The notes under the pieces are model-generated. The model saw only the letters and a program-made list of their open reading frames with translations. It did no database searches and was not told the DNA's origin. The translations under genes and the position numbers were made by a program. From contig NZ_CP133774.1 in NCBI RefSeq assembly GCF_034344865.1, positions 2,914,001 through 2,978,000 on the forward strand: a stretch of 64,000 bases of DNA, in the 5' to 3' direction. Below, piece after piece: positions 19,959-31,574 of the stretch. Source of the stretch: Pseudomonas sp. 10S4. Its GTDB lineage: Bacteria; Pseudomonadota; Gammaproteobacteria; Pseudomonadales; Pseudomonadaceae. Numbering within the stretch: position 1 is the stretch's first letter; each line of letters starts with the position of its first letter.

Positions 19959-20932
19959 TACATTACTCCTGCACGCAGCAAATCGTGCATGTTCAAGGCG
20001 CCGACCGGACGGTCTTCGCTGTCGACCACTACCAGTGCGCTGATTTTGTTGTCTTCCATGATCTTCAGGGCTTCGGCGGCAAGCATCTCGGCGCGTGCGG
20101 TCTTGCCGTGAGCGGTCATCACTTCATCGATGGTCGCCCGGTGAATGTCGATCGTGCGATCCAGGGAGCGGCGCAAGTCGCCGTCAGTGAAAATCCCAGC
20201 CAGCTTGCCGTCGGCTTCCAGAATGACGGTCATGCCCAGGCCCTTGCGGGTCATTTCCATCAGGGCATCCTTGAGTAGCGTGCCACGCTGGACTTGCGGC
20301 AACTCTTCGCCGGCGTGCATGACGTTTTCCACTTTTAGTAGTAAGCGTCGGCCGAGCGCGCCGCCCGGGTGGGAAAATGCGAAGTCTTCTGCGGTAAAAC
20401 CGCGGGCTTCGAGCAGCGCCACGGCCAGGGCATCGCCCATGACCAGCGCGGCGGTGGTCGATGAGGTCGGCGCCAGGTTCAGCGGGCAGGCTTCGTGCTC
20501 CACGTGAACGTTGAGGTTGACCTCGGCAGCCTTGGCCAATGGCGAATCGGGATTGCCGGTCATGCTGATCAACTGGATGCCCAGACGCTTGATCAGCGGC
20601 AGCAGCGTAACGATCTCATTGGTAGAGCCTGAGTTCGACAGCGCCACAATGATGTCGTCGCGGGTGATCATGCCCATGTCGCCATGACTGGCTTCGGCCG
20701 GGTGTACGAAAAACGCCGTGGTGCCGGTGCTGGCCAGGGTGGCGGCAATTTTGTTACCGATATGCCCCGACTTGCCCATGCCGACCACGACTACGCGGCC
20801 TTTGCTGGCCAGAATCATCTCGCAAGCGCGTACGAAATCAGCGTCGATATGGGGCAGTAAGCCTTGTACGGCTTCCACTTCGAGGCGGATGGTGCGTTGT
20901 GCCGATTGAATCAGGTCGCTTGATTGGCTCAT
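19958..20932 (-). CDS. kdsD: Arabinose-5-phosphate isomerase KdsD
   Basis: Converts ribulose-5-phosphate to arabinose-5-phosphate, the first step of KDO synthesis. 324 residues: an N-terminal SIS sugar-isomerase domain (GMGKSGHIGNKIAATLASTG) and two C-terminal CBS domains (from about residue 205). First gene of the minus-strand KDO/LPS export group, divergent from the mla operon across 275 bases. Confidence 0.95.
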   Translation of the reverse strand: MSQSSDLIQSAQRTIRLEVEAVQGLLPHIDADFVRACEMILASKGRVVVVGMGKSGHIGNKIAATLASTGTTAFFVHPAEASHGDMGMITRDDIIVALSNSGSTNEIVTLLPLIKRLGIQLISMTGNPDSPLAKAAEVNLNVHVEHEACPLNLAPTSSTTAALVMGDALAVALLEARGFTAEDFAFSHPGGALGRRLLLKVENVMHAGEELPQVQRGTLLKDALMEMTRKGLGMTVILEADGKLAGIFTDGDLRRSLDRTIDIHRATIDEVMTAHGKTARAEMLAAEALKIMEDNKISALVVVDSEDRPVGALNMHDLLRAGVM

Positions 20933-21088
20933 GTCAGAATCGTATAGCCCGATGAAAAGGCGGCGATTATAGCGGTAATGATCGAAACCCTCACGTTAGT
21001 TCGTCGTGCTTTGTTAATACCTGTTACCGAAATACTCCAAATGCGGCTTTTTGCCTGTCCTCTTGCTGAACATGCCCCGGCTTGGGCC

Positions 21089-21118
21089 TTGGGCGCTTGG
21101 CTATTGCAGTGATATAGT
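21089..21118 (+). promoter_or_regulatory. Candidate sigma-70 promoter for mlaFEDCB
   Basis: TTGGGC (21089-21094) and TATAGT (21113-21118) with an 18-base spacer, about 90 bases before the mlaF start. The rest of the 275-base divergent gap (20933-21207) holds nothing else I recognise. A second TTGGGC seven bases further upstream makes the -35 uncertain. Confidence 0.5.
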
Positions 21119-21207
21119 TCGCCGCCAGTTCGGCCTGCCCGGGGAGGTATGTGCTTTCGTCAGAAAGCCAGGCGTCCGAGTGAGAGGCTGCATCGCAAGG
21201 AGTTTAG

Positions 21208-22017
21208 ATGAGTGCCGATAACGCCTACGCGGTCGAGCTGAAGGGACTGACCTTCAAGCGCGGTGCGCGCAGCATTTTCAATAACGTCGATATCCGCATC
21301 CCACGCGGCAAGGTCACCGGTATCATGGGGCCTTCCGGGTGTGGCAAGACCACCCTGTTACGGCTGATGGGCGCCCAGTTGCGACCTAATAGCGGTGAAG
21401 TCTGGGTCAACGGTCAGAACCTGCCCAAGTTGTCGCGCAGCGATTTGTTCGATGCGCGCAAGCACATGGGTGTGCTGTTCCAGAGCGGGGCGTTGTTTAC
21501 CGATCTGGATGTGTTCGAGAACGTCGCCTTCCCGCTACGGGTTCATACCGAGCTGCCGGAAGAAATGATCCGTGACATCGTCCTGCTTAAATTGCAGGCC
21601 GTTGGCTTGCGCGGCGCCATCGATCTCATGCCCGACGAACTGTCTGGTGGCATGAAGCGTCGTGTCGCGCTGGCGCGAGCGATTGCCCTCGATCCGCAAA
21701 TCCTCATGTATGACGAGCCCTTTGTGGGGCAGGACCCGATCGCCATGGGCGTACTGGTGCGCCTGATCCGTCTGCTCAACGATGCGTTGGGCATCACCAG
21801 CATCGTGGTCTCCCACGATCTGGCAGAGACCGCGAGCATTGCCGATTACATTTATGTAGTGGGTGATGGGCAAGTGCTGGGGCAGGGCACGCCTGACGAA
21901 TTGATGAATTCTCAGGAGCCACGTATCCGTCAATTCATGACAGGTGACCCCGATGGTCCGGTCGCCTATCACTTTCCAGCGACGGATTACCGCGCAGATC
22001 TTCTGGGGAAGCGCTGA
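21208..22017 (+). CDS. mlaF: Phospholipid transport ATPase MlaF (Ttg2A)
   Basis: ATPase of the MlaFEDB complex that keeps outer-membrane lipid asymmetry by moving phospholipids across the periplasm. 269 residues. Walker [10 protein letters not shown], signature LSGGMKRRV and Walker B ILMYDEPF are all intact. In Pseudomonas the gene is also called ttg2A, from early work on toluene tolerance. The stop overlaps the mlaE start (one base). Confidence 0.95.
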   Translation: MSADNAYAVELKGLTFKRGARSIFNNVDIRIPRGKVTGIMGPSGCGKTTLLRLMGAQLRPNSGEVWVNGQNLPKLSRSDLFDARKHMGVLFQSGALFTDLDVFENVAFPLRVHTELPEEMIRDIVLLKLQAVGLRGAIDLMPDELSGGMKRRVALARAIALDPQILMYDEPFVGQDPIAMGVLVRLIRLLNDALGITSIVVSHDLAETASIADYIYVVGDGQVLGQGTPDELMNSQEPRIRQFMTGDPDGPVAYHFPATDYRADLLGKR

Positions 22018-22814
22018 TGCGCAAGATTTCACTGATAGAAAAAGTGCGCCGGTTCGGCCACGGGGCTATCGATGCCGTCGGGGTGTTCGGGCGGGCGACG
22101 ATTTTCCTGTTTCACGCATTGTTTAGCCGCGGCGGTATTGGCGGCGGTTTTGGTTTGCTGATCAAGCAATTGCATTCGGTCGGCGTGATGTCCCTGGTGA
22201 TCATCGTCGTCTCCGGGGTGTTCATCGGCATGGTGTTGGCGCTGCAAGGCTTCAATATCCTGTCCAGCTACGGTTCGGAACAGGCTGTCGGGCAGATGGT
22301 TGCCCTGACGTTGCTGCGTGAACTGGGGCCGGTGGTGACTGCATTGCTGTTTGCCGGGCGCGCAGGTTCGGCCCTGACTGCCGAAATCGGCAACATGAAG
22401 TCCACCGAGCAGTTGTCCAGTCTGGAAATGATTGGCGTCGATCCGCTCAAGTACATCATTGCCCCGCGCCTGTGGGCCGGTTTCATTTCCCTGCCGGTGC
22501 TGGCGATGATTTTCAGCGTCGTCGGGATCTGGGGCGGTTCGTGGGTGGCAGTCGACTGGCTGGGTGTCTATGACGGCTCCTACTGGGCGAACATGCAGAA
22601 CAGCGTGACGTTCAATGGTGATGTGCTCAACGGCATCATCAAAAGTGTCGTCTTCGCCTTTGTCGTGACCTGGATTGCCGTATTCCAAGGCTATGATTGC
22701 GAGCCTACTTCCGAGGGGATCAGTCGTGCCACAACCAAGACCGTGGTGTATGCCTCTTTGGCAGTGCTCGGCCTGGACTTTATTTTGACCGCCCTGATGT
22801 TTGGAGATTTCTGA
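22017..22814 (+). CDS. mlaE: Phospholipid transport permease MlaE (Ttg2B)
   Basis: Inner-membrane permease of the Mla transporter, 265 residues with about five to six membrane helices and the family segments REIGPV-like ([19 protein letters not shown]) and [10 protein letters not shown]. Overlaps mlaF and mlaD by one base each, so it is translationally coupled. Confidence 0.95.
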   Translation: MRKISLIEKVRRFGHGAIDAVGVFGRATIFLFHALFSRGGIGGGFGLLIKQLHSVGVMSLVIIVVSGVFIGMVLALQGFNILSSYGSEQAVGQMVALTLLRELGPVVTALLFAGRAGSALTAEIGNMKSTEQLSSLEMIGVDPLKYIIAPRLWAGFISLPVLAMIFSVVGIWGGSWVAVDWLGVYDGSYWANMQNSVTFNGDVLNGIIKSVVFAFVVTWIAVFQGYDCEPTSEGISRATTKTVVYASLAVLGLDFILTALMFGDF

Positions 22815-23280
22815 TGCAAAACCGCACCCTGGAAATCGGTGTCGGCCTTTTCTTGCTGGCTGGCATCCTGGCTTGTTGCTGCTTGCGTTGCGGGTCAGTG
22901 GCCTGTCCCCGACCGCAAACACCGATACGTATAAACTTTATGCCTACTTCGACAATATCGCCGGTTTGACTGTCAGAGCTAAAGTGACCATGGCCGGTGT
23001 GACTATCGGCAAGGTTACGGCGATCGATCTGGACCGCGACAGTTTCACCGGCCGGGTGACCATGCAATTGGAAAAGCGCGTAGATAATCTGCCGACTGAC
23101 TCCACTGCATCTATCCTGACGGCTGGCCTGTTGGGCGAGAAGTACATCGGTATCAGCGTGGGCGGGGAACAAGCCTTGCTCAAGGATGGTGGAACCATCC
23201 ACGACACCCAGTCGTCGCTGGTGCTCGAGGACTTGATCGGTAAATTCCTGCTCAATACCGTTAGCAAAGACGCTAAATGA
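22814..23280 (+). CDS. mlaD: Phospholipid-binding MCE protein MlaD (frameshift)
   Basis: Membrane-anchored MCE-domain protein that forms the hexameric lipid channel of the Mla complex. It begins [20 protein letters not shown] at 22814, but the frame breaks at about 22871-22880, where one base is missing. The other frame then continues LLLALRVSGLSPT and gives the MCE domain (YFDNIAGLTVRAKVTMAGV). Restored, the protein has 155 residues with an N-terminal membrane helix (8-28), as in homologues. Flanking mla genes are intact, so this is probably an assembly indel. Confidence 0.9.
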
Positions 23281-23291
23281 GGAGCTTTTGA

Positions 23292-23933
23292 ATGATTTCT
23301 ACCTTGCGACGTGGCCTGCTGGTACTGCTTGCAACATTGCCGCTGATGGGCAACGCCGTGGCGGATTCTTCCGCGCACGCGCTCGTGCAGGACACGACCA
23401 ATCGGATGCTTGCCGATCTGTCGGCCAATAAAGAGAAGTACAAGCAGGACCCGCAGGACTTTTATACGGCGCTGAACACCATCGTCGGACCTGTGGTGGA
23501 TGCCGAGGGCATTTCCAAAAGCATCATGACGGTCAAGTACTCGCGCAAAGCCACGCCTGCGCAAATGCAGACCTTTCAGGAAAACTTCAAGAAAGGCCTG
23601 TTCCAGTTCTACGGCAACGCCTTGCTGGAGTACAACAACCAGGGCATCGTCGTTGATCCTGCCAAGGATGAGTCGGGCGACCGCACCAGCATTGGCATGA
23701 CGGTCAAGGGCAGCAACGGCGCGATTTATCCGGTGCAGTACACGCTCGAGAAGATCAATGGCGAGTGGAAGCTGCGCAACGTGATCATCAACGGCATCAA
23801 CATTGGCAAGCTGTTCCGCGATCAGTTTGCTGACGCGATGCAGCGCAATGGCAACGACCTGGACAAGACCATCAATGGTTGGGCCGGGGAAGTCGCCAAA
23901 GCCAAGGCCAGCACCGAGAAGCCAGCACAATGA
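23292..23933 (+). CDS. mlaC: Periplasmic phospholipid carrier MlaC (Ttg2D)
   Basis: Soluble periplasmic protein shuttling phospholipid between MlaA at the outer membrane and MlaD at the inner membrane. 213 residues, signal peptide MISTLRRGLLVLLATLPLMG with cleavage near residue 24 (NAVA-DS). Contains the family core YSRKATPAQMQTFQENFKKG. Starts 11 bases after mlaD and overlaps mlaB by four bases (ATGA). Confidence 0.95.
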   Translation: MISTLRRGLLVLLATLPLMGNAVADSSAHALVQDTTNRMLADLSANKEKYKQDPQDFYTALNTIVGPVVDAEGISKSIMTVKYSRKATPAQMQTFQENFKKGLFQFYGNALLEYNNQGIVVDPAKDESGDRTSIGMTVKGSNGAIYPVQYTLEKINGEWKLRNVIINGINIGKLFRDQFADAMQRNGNDLDKTINGWAGEVAKAKASTEKPAQ

Positions 23934-24235
23934 GTGTATCGGCCATTCGCATGAGCGAGTCCGGCGAGCTGCGGTTGAGCGGCATGCTGGATTACCGCAC
24001 CGGCCCGGGTCTGCGCAAGCAGGGCCAGGCGCTGATCAAAGCCAGTACGGCCCCCGCCGTGGTGGTCGATTGTTCGGCGGTGTTGAAATCCAGCAGTGTC
24101 GGCTTGTCGCTGCTGCTGTGTTTCATGCGTGATGCAGAGGCGGCCGGCAAGGCCGTCAGCATCCGCGCAATGCCCGAAGACATGCGCGAAATCGCTCAGG
24201 TCAGCGAATTGACCGAGCTGTTGGCGCACCCCTAA
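23930..24235 (+). CDS. mlaB: STAS-domain protein MlaB
   Basis: Cytoplasmic STAS-domain subunit that binds and stabilises MlaF. 101 residues; the STAS helix region is DCSAVLKSSSVGLSLLLCFM. Start chosen at 23930 from the ATGA overlap with the mlaC stop. Last gene of the mla operon; a hairpin and T run follow. Confidence 0.92.
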   Translation: MSVSAIRMSESGELRLSGMLDYRTGPGLRKQGQALIKASTAPAVVVDCSAVLKSSSVGLSLLLCFMRDAEAAGKAVSIRAMPEDMREIAQVSELTELLAHP

Positions 24236-24249
24236 CCGGCATCTATAAA

Positions 24250-24304
24250 GAAGCCCCCCGTCAGAGTCCTGTGAATGCGGGGTTCGCAGGCGCGGGGCTT
24301 TTTT
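24250..24304 (+). terminator. Terminator after mlaB
   Basis: AAGCCCC and GGGGCTT pair as the base of a stem around a GC-rich middle and are followed by TTTTTT. The interior (GCGGGGTTCGC) may fold in more than one way. Confidence 0.75.
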
Positions 24305-24350
24305 GTATGATGTCCGACCCGCGCGCGCAGAGCGCCGATTGAGGTTGAGC

Positions 24351-25890
<1,540 letters not shown>

Positions 25891-25934
25891 TTTCTGCTGC
25901 ATGGGCGCAGGGACGCGCCCGTTGAATTGTTCAG

Positions 25935-25984
25935 TCGAGCCGGTTACCGGCTCGATGTGTGTCCGGCGCCGTTTGCGACCGGAC
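25935..25984. other. Two stem-loops between murA and hisG
   Basis: A perfect inverted repeat (TCGAGCCGGT, one base, ACCGGCTCGA at 25935-25955) is followed by GTCCGG / CCGGAC at 25961-25984. There is no T run, so neither looks like a simple terminator. Confidence 0.6.
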
Positions 25985-26015
25985 ATGAGTACCTTGATAA
26001 GGACTGACGTTTCCC

Positions 26016-26651
26016 ATGTTGACCATCGCACTGTCCAAGGGCCGCATCCTTGACGACACCCTGCCGCTTCTGGCTGAAGCAGGCATCGTGCCGACCGAGA
26101 ATCCGGACAAGAGCCGCAAGCTGATCATCCCCACGACCCAGCCCGACGTACGTCTGCTGATCGTGCGCGCCACCGATGTGCCGACTTACGTCGAACATGG
26201 TGCCGCGGACCTGGGCGTCGCCGGTAAAGATGTGCTGATGGAATACGGCGGCCAGGGCCTCTACGAGCCGCTGGACCTACGAATTGCCCTGTGCAAGCTG
26301 ATGACCGCCGGCAAAATTGGCGCAGTCGAGCCCAAGGGCCGACTGCGCGTTGCCACCAAGTTCGTCAACGTTGCCAAGCGTTACTACGCCGAGCAGGGTC
26401 GTCAGGTTGACATCATCAAGCTCTACGGCTCGATGGAGCTGGCACCGCTGATCGGTCTGGCCGACAAGATCATCGACGTGGTCGACACCGGTAACACGCT
26501 GCGGGCCAATGGCCTGGAACCACAGGATTTCATCGCTGACATCAGCTCCCGTCTGATCGTCAACAAAGCTTCGATGAAAATGCAGCACGCCCGTATCCAG
26601 GCGTTGATCGACACCCTGCGCAAGGCAGTGGAGTCTCGACACCGCGGCTGA
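26016..26651 (+). CDS. hisG: ATP phosphoribosyltransferase, short form HisG
   Basis: First step of histidine synthesis, joining ATP and PRPP. 211 residues: the short form, which lacks the regulatory C-terminal domain and works with HisZ (not in this window). Motifs include [18 protein letters not shown] and the PRPP-binding segment [14 protein letters not shown]. hisD and hisC follow. Confidence 0.96.
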   Translation: MLTIALSKGRILDDTLPLLAEAGIVPTENPDKSRKLIIPTTQPDVRLLIVRATDVPTYVEHGAADLGVAGKDVLMEYGGQGLYEPLDLRIALCKLMTAGKIGAVEPKGRLRVATKFVNVAKRYYAEQGRQVDIIKLYGSMELAPLIGLADKIIDVVDTGNTLRANGLEPQDFIADISSRLIVNKASMKMQHARIQALIDTLRKAVESRHRG

Positions 26652-26658
26652 TTCACCT

Positions 26659-26677
26659 GCGCGACGTTAAGTCGCGC
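26659..26677. other. Short stem-loop between hisG and hisD
   Basis: GCGCGAC, loop GTTAA, GTCGCGC. No T run follows. The rest of the 126-base gap shows no His-rich leader peptide, so there is no sign of classical attenuation. Confidence 0.5.
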
Positions 26678-26777
26678 CCGTCTATCCGCCTCATAGCCAG
26701 AATTCTCAGGTGCCCAAGCGGAAACGACTGCTAAGTTAGGGCGCCTGAGTTTTTGCCATTCCTATGAGGCTCTCGCT

Positions 26778-28107
26778 ATGACCGCACCGACTGCAATTCG
26801 CCGACTCAACGCTGCTGACCCGGATTTCGCACATCATCTGGATCATCTGCTGAGCTGGGAAAGTGTGTCTGACGACTCGGTCAATCAGCGGGTGCTGGAC
26901 ATCATCAAAGCCGTGCGCGAGCGTGGCGATGCGGCGCTGGTGGAATTCACCCAGAAGTTCGACGGCCTGCAAGTCGCCTCGATGGCAGACTTGATCCTGC
27001 CGCGTGAACGTCTGGAGCTGGCCCTGACCCGCATCACCGCGCCCCAGCGCGAAGCATTGGAAAAAGCCGCGGCTCGAGTGCGCAGCTACCACGAAAAACA
27101 GAAACAGGACTCCTGGAGCTACACCGAAGCCGACGGAACGGTGCTGGGCCAGAAGGTCACGCCGCTGGATCGCGCCGGTCTGTACGTGCCGGGCGGCAAG
27201 GCCGTCGTACCCGTCGTGCGGTACGTGATGAACGTCGATTCCGGCCAAGGTCGCTGGCGTGACCGAAGTGGTCATGGTCGTGCCGACCCCGCGCGGTGAA
27301 ATCAATGAACTGGTATTGGCCGCGGCCTGCATTGCCGGCGTGGATCGTGTGTTTACCATCGGTGGCGCCCAAGCGGTTGCCGCGCTGGCTTACGGCACCG
27401 AAAGCGTGCCGAAGGTCGACAAAGTGGTTGGCCCGGGCAATATTTATGTCGCCACCGCCAAGCGCCACGTGTTTGGCCAGGTCGGCATCGACATGATCGC
27501 CGGTCCGTCCGAGATCCTTGTGGTCTGCGACGGCCAGACCGATCCGGACTGGATCGCCATGGACCTGTTCTCCCAGGCCGAGCATGACGAAGACGCCCAG
27601 GCGATTCTGGTCAGCCCGGACGCCGAGTTCCTCGACAAAGTCGCCGCCAGCATCAGCAAATTGCTGCCGACCATGGAACGTGCCGAGATCATCGAGACGT
27701 CGATCAATGGCCGCGGCGCGCTGATCCTGGTCCGCGACATGCAACAAGCCATCGAAGTGGCCAACCGCATCGCGCCGGAGCACCTGGAGTTGTCGGTCGC
27801 CGATCCACAAGCCTGGCTGCCGCAGATCCGCCACGCTGGTGCAATCTTCATGGGCCGTCACACCTCCGAAGCGTTGGGCGATTACTGCGCCGGGCCGAAC
27901 CACGTCTTGCCGACCTCCGGCACCGCGCGATTCTCTTCGCCGCTGGGTGTGTACGACTTCCAGAAACGCTCGTCGATCATCTTCTGCTCCGAGCAGGGTG
28001 CTTCCGAATTGGGCAAAACCGCTTCCGTGCTGGCCCGTGGCGAGTCGCTGACCGCTCACGCCCGTAGCGCTGAATACCGCATCGTTGATGATCAAGAAGG
28101 GAAATAA
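26778..28107 (+). CDS. hisD: Histidinol dehydrogenase HisD (indel cluster)
   Basis: Zinc enzyme oxidising histidinol to histidine in the last two steps of the pathway. The N-terminal part is in one frame to about 27203 (YVPGGKA). The next 35-50 bases read as nonsense in any one frame but fit the family block [20 protein letters not shown] if about four single bases are removed. The remainder ([16 protein letters not shown] to the stop) is in the second frame. Total 1330 bases, net +1; the corrected length is about 442 residues, as expected. Clustered single-base insertions suggest bad consensus, not evolution. Confidence 0.9.
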
Positions 28108-28109
28108 AG

Positions 28110-29162
28110 ATGAGTAAATTCTGGAGTCCCTTCGTCAAGAGTCTGGTGCCTTACGTACCGGGCGAGCAGCCGAAGCTGGCGAAACTGGTGAAGCTCAACA
28201 CCAACGAAAACCCGTACGGCCCATCGCCTAAAGCCTTGGCCGCGATGCAGACCGAACTGAACGACAACCTGCGCCTGTACCCGGACCCGAACAGCGATCT
28301 GCTGAAGAATGCGGTCGCCACTTATTACGGCGTGCAGGCGAACCAAGTGTTCCTCGGCAATGGCTCCGATGAAGTCCTGGCGCACATCTTCCACGGCTTG
28401 TTGCAACACGACAATCCGGTGCTGTTCCCGGACATCAGCTACAGCTTCTATCCGGTCTACTGCGGGTTGTACGGCATTGCCTTCGATGCGGTGCCGCTGG
28501 ACGCGCAATTCCAGATCAACCCGGCAGACTACGCCAAGCCGAACGGCGGGATCATTTTTCCGAACCCGAACGCACCGACCGGTTGTCTGTTGGCGCTGGA
28601 TGCCGTGGAGCAAATCCTCAAGGCCAGCCCGGATTCCGTGGTGGTGGTCGATGAAGCCTATATCGACTTCGGCGGCGAAACCGCGATCAGCCTGGTGGAC
28701 CGTTACCCGAACCTGCTCGTGACCCAGACCCTGTCCAAGTCCCGTTCTTTGGCGGGCCTGCGGGTCGGTCTGGCGGTTGGGCATCCAGACCTGATCGAGG
28801 CGCTGGAGCGGATCAAGAACAGCTTCAACTCTTATCCGCTGGATCGCCTGGCGAATGTCGGGGCAGCGGCGGCGTTCGAGGATCGCGAGTACTTCGACAA
28901 GACTTGCCGGTTGGTCATCGACAATCGCGAGAAGGTTGTCGCGCAGTTGGAGGCCAAGGGCTTTGAAGTACTGCCGTCGGCGGCCAACTTCATCTTCGCC
29001 CGGCACCCGCAGCACGATGCGGCGGCTCTGGCAGCGAAGTTGCGTGAGCAGGGCGTGATCGTTCGGCACTTCAAGCAGGAACGGATTGCCCAGTTCCTGC
29101 GGATCTCCATCGGCACGCCGGAGCAGAATCAGGCGTTGATCGACGGCCTCGGCGATCTGTAA
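28110..29162 (+). CDS. hisC: Histidinol-phosphate aminotransferase HisC
   Basis: PLP enzyme converting imidazole acetol phosphate to histidinol phosphate. 350 residues of fold type I; the PLP lysine is in [14 protein letters not shown], preceded by [12 protein letters not shown]. The start at 28110 is two bases after the hisD stop, so hisD and hisC are coupled. Confidence 0.96.
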   Translation: MSKFWSPFVKSLVPYVPGEQPKLAKLVKLNTNENPYGPSPKALAAMQTELNDNLRLYPDPNSDLLKNAVATYYGVQANQVFLGNGSDEVLAHIFHGLLQHDNPVLFPDISYSFYPVYCGLYGIAFDAVPLDAQFQINPADYAKPNGGIIFPNPNAPTGCLLALDAVEQILKASPDSVVVVDEAYIDFGGETAISLVDRYPNLLVTQTLSKSRSLAGLRVGLAVGHPDLIEALERIKNSFNSYPLDRLANVGAAAAFEDREYFDKTCRLVIDNREKVVAQLEAKGFEVLPSAANFIFARHPQHDAAALAAKLREQGVIVRHFKQERIAQFLRISIGTPEQNQALIDGLGDL

Positions 29163-29176
29163 TCACCGCTGACCCT

Positions 29177-29284
29177 TGTAGGAGCGAGCGGTGCGGCGAT
29201 CCGACTTGCCCGCGAAGGCGGTCGGTCAGTCGACATCATCGCTGACTGACCTGACGCCTTCGCGGGCAAGCCTCGCTCCCACAG
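29177..29284. repeat. REP pair, family B (one longer arm)
   Basis: Left arm TGTAGGAGCGAGCGGTGC with extra bases before CTTGCCCGCGAAGGCG; right arm CGCCTTCGCGGGCAAGCC then TCGCTCCCACA. Lies between the convergent hisC and algW. Confidence 0.88.
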
Positions 29285-29302
29285 TAGTTTTGTGGTGTCT
29301 GT

Positions 29303-30457
29303 TTACTCTTCTTCTTTGACCGGTGCCGGCGGCGGACGCAAACCAATCTCCGCGCTCAGCTTCAATTCCTTGCCGTTACGCATCACCTGAATCGAGACCT
29401 TGTCGGTCGGTTTGATCCGCGCCACCTGGTTCATCGAGCGGCGACCATCGCCGGCCGGTTCGCCGTCGATGCTGAGGATCACGTCACCCAGTTGCAGGCC
29501 GGCCTTCTGCGCCGGGCCGTCACGGAAAATCCCCGCCACCACAATCCCCGGACGCCCGGACAGGCCGAACGACTCCGCCAGTTCCTGAGTCAACGGCTGC
29601 ACTTCAATCCCCAGCCAGCCACGAATTACCTGGCCGTGTTCGATGATCGACTTCATCACTTCCATCGCCAGTTTCACCGGAATCGCAAAACCGATGCCTT
29701 GCGAGCCGCCGGACTTGGAGAAAATAGCCGTGTTGATGCCGGTCAGGTTGCCGTTGGCATCCACCAGCGCACCTCCAGAGTTGCCGGGGTTGATCGCGGC
29801 ATCCGTCTGGATGAAGTCTTCGTAGTTGTTCAGGCCCAGTTGATTGCGGCCAGTGGCGCTGATGATGCCCATGGTCACGGTCTGGCCGACACCGAACGGG
29901 TTGCCGATGGCCAGCGCGACGTCACCGATGCGGATGTTGTCGGAACGCCCGATCGTGATCGACGGCAGGGTTTTCAGGTCGATCTTCAATACCGCGAGAT
30001 CGGTTTCCGGGTCGCTGCCGATGACCCGGGCCAGGGTCTCACGGCCATCCTTGAGCGCCACGACAATCTGGTCGGCGCCGGTGGTCACGTGGTTATTGGT
30101 CAGGATGTAGCCTTCCGGGCTCATGATCACGCCGGAACCCAGGCTTGACTCCATGCGCTTCTGCTTGGGCGAGTTGTCGCCGAAGAAGCGGCGGAACTGC
30201 GGATCTTCGAACAGCGGGTGATTGGGTTTGTTGATGACTTTGGTGGTGTACAGGTTGACCACCGCCGGCGCGGCAATGACCACGGCATCGGCATAGGACA
30301 CGGGCCCCTGTTGCACGCTGGTGGTTTGCGGAGCTTGCTGCAGGTTGACGTCGAGGCTCGGAAGCCCGACCCATTGCGGGTAACGCTGAATGATCAACAG
30401 AGCGATAAGCACGCCGGCCAACAACGGCCAGCCGGAAAAACGCAGCGCCTTAAGCAT
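29303..30457 (-). CDS. algW: Site-1 periplasmic serine protease AlgW (DegS-like)
   Basis: Envelope-stress protease that makes the first cut in anti-sigma factor MucA, freeing AlgU (sigma-E) and controlling alginate and cell-wall stress genes. 384 residues: N-terminal membrane anchor (about 8-24), trypsin-like domain with H123 (TNNHV), D153 (TDLAVLKI) and S227 (GNSGGA), and one PDZ domain from about 260 that senses misfolded outer-membrane protein tails. Acidic tail APVKEEE. Divergent from the Nif3-like gene. Confidence 0.95.
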   Translation of the reverse strand: MLKALRFSGWPLLAGVLIALLIIQRYPQWVGLPSLDVNLQQAPQTTSVQQGPVSYADAVVIAAPAVVNLYTTKVINKPNHPLFEDPQFRRFFGDNSPKQKRMESSLGSGVIMSPEGYILTNNHVTTGADQIVVALKDGRETLARVIGSDPETDLAVLKIDLKTLPSITIGRSDNIRIGDVALAIGNPFGVGQTVTMGIISATGRNQLGLNNYEDFIQTDAAINPGNSGGALVDANGNLTGINTAIFSKSGGSQGIGFAIPVKLAMEVMKSIIEHGQVIRGWLGIEVQPLTQELAESFGLSGRPGIVVAGIFRDGPAQKAGLQLGDVILSIDGEPAGDGRRSMNQVARIKPTDKVSIQVMRNGKELKLSAEIGLRPPPAPVKEEE

Positions 30458-30559
30458 TAAACAAGTCCTACAGAGGTTGCAGGTGGTATGAGACCGCCCA
30501 TAATGTCGCGCATTATAGAGGTCGCGCGTGCCTCTGAACGGGATATTTAGGAGTCTTTT

Positions 30560-31318
30560 ATGGCCGTCGCCCTGAGCACCCTGGTCGAAGAAGCCGACCG
30601 TTACCTGAACAGTTCAAAGATTGCCGACTACTGCCCCAACGGGTTGCAGGTCGAAGGCCGCCCGCAAGTGATGCGCATCGTCAGCGGCGTCACCGCCAGC
30701 CAGGCGCTGCTGGACGCTGCGGTGGAAGCCAAGGCCGATCTGGTGTTGGTGCATCACGGCTATTTCTGGAAGGGCGAGAACCCGTGCATCACCGGCATGA
30801 AGCAACGCCGGTTGAAAACCCTGCTCAAGCACGACATCAGTTTGCTGTCGTATCACTTGCCTCTGGACCTGCACCCGGACGTCGGCAACAACGTGCAGCT
30901 TGCGCGTCAGTTGGACATCACCGTCGAGGGCCCGCTGGACCCCGATAACCTGAAAGTCGTCGGTCTGGTCGGCTCGCTGAGCGAACCGATGAGCCCGCGT
31001 GACTTCGCCCGTCGTGTGCAGGAAGTCATGGGTCGTGAGCCGTTGCTGATTGAAGGCAGCGAGATGATCCGTCGGGTCGGCTGGTGCACCGGTGGCGGTC
31101 AGGGTTACATTGATCAGGCGGTTCTGGCGGGTGTCGATCTGTACCTCAGCGGCGAAGCGTCCGAACAGACCTTCCACAGTGCCCGGGAAAACGACATCAG
31201 TTTCATCGCCGCGGGCCACCACGCCACTGAGCGCTATGGCGTTCAGGCGCTGGGGGATTACCTGGCACGCCGGTTTGCCCTGGAACACATCTTCATCGAT
31301 TGCCCGAACCCGATCTGA
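30560..31318 (+). CDS. Nif3-like dinuclear metal center protein
   Basis: YbgI/Nif3 family protein, 252 residues, a toroidal hexamer with a two-metal site in known structures; the enzymatic role is uncertain, with GTP cyclohydrolase-like activity proposed for some. Metal ligands are visible in DLVLVHHGYFW near the start and IAAGHHATERYG near the end. AGGAG lies nine bases before the ATG. Confidence 0.9.
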   Translation: MAVALSTLVEEADRYLNSSKIADYCPNGLQVEGRPQVMRIVSGVTASQALLDAAVEAKADLVLVHHGYFWKGENPCITGMKQRRLKTLLKHDISLLSYHLPLDLHPDVGNNVQLARQLDITVEGPLDPDNLKVVGLVGSLSEPMSPRDFARRVQEVMGREPLLIEGSEMIRRVGWCTGGGQGYIDQAVLAGVDLYLSGEASEQTFHSARENDISFIAAGHHATERYGVQALGDYLARRFALEHIFIDCPNPI

Positions 31319-31336
31319 GATCGACCACTGATCAAA

Positions 31337-31428
31337 ATGTGGGAGCGGGCTTGCTCGCGAAGGCGGCGTATCAGTCGACATCAATGTTGAATGTGAGTCA
31401 GCATTCGCGAGCAAGCCCGCTCCCACAT
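31337..31428. repeat. REP pair, family B
   Basis: ATGTGGGAGCGGGCTTGCTC and its inverted copy GAGCAAGCCCGCTCCCACAT, with TTCGCGA/TCGCGAA inner ends, between the Nif3-like gene and cysD. Confidence 0.92.
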
Positions 31429-31452
31429 GAGATCTGTGGTGGCCAAACGAGG

Positions 31453-31470
31453 GGGTATATTCATATACCC
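31453..31470. promoter_or_regulatory. Perfect palindrome upstream of cysD
   Basis: GGGTATAT-TC-ATATACCC, 105 bases before the cysD start. Candidate operator for a sulfur regulator such as CysB; the assignment is by position only. Confidence 0.5.
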
Positions 31471-31574
31471 TTTCGATCTAGTTGGCGTCCTGATTAGAAG
31501 GGGGCCGCTGTGCTAGGATTCCCCGCTCGAACACGGCCCGCTGGCCGTCCATAAGATCGTTTTCGTGAGTAGCC

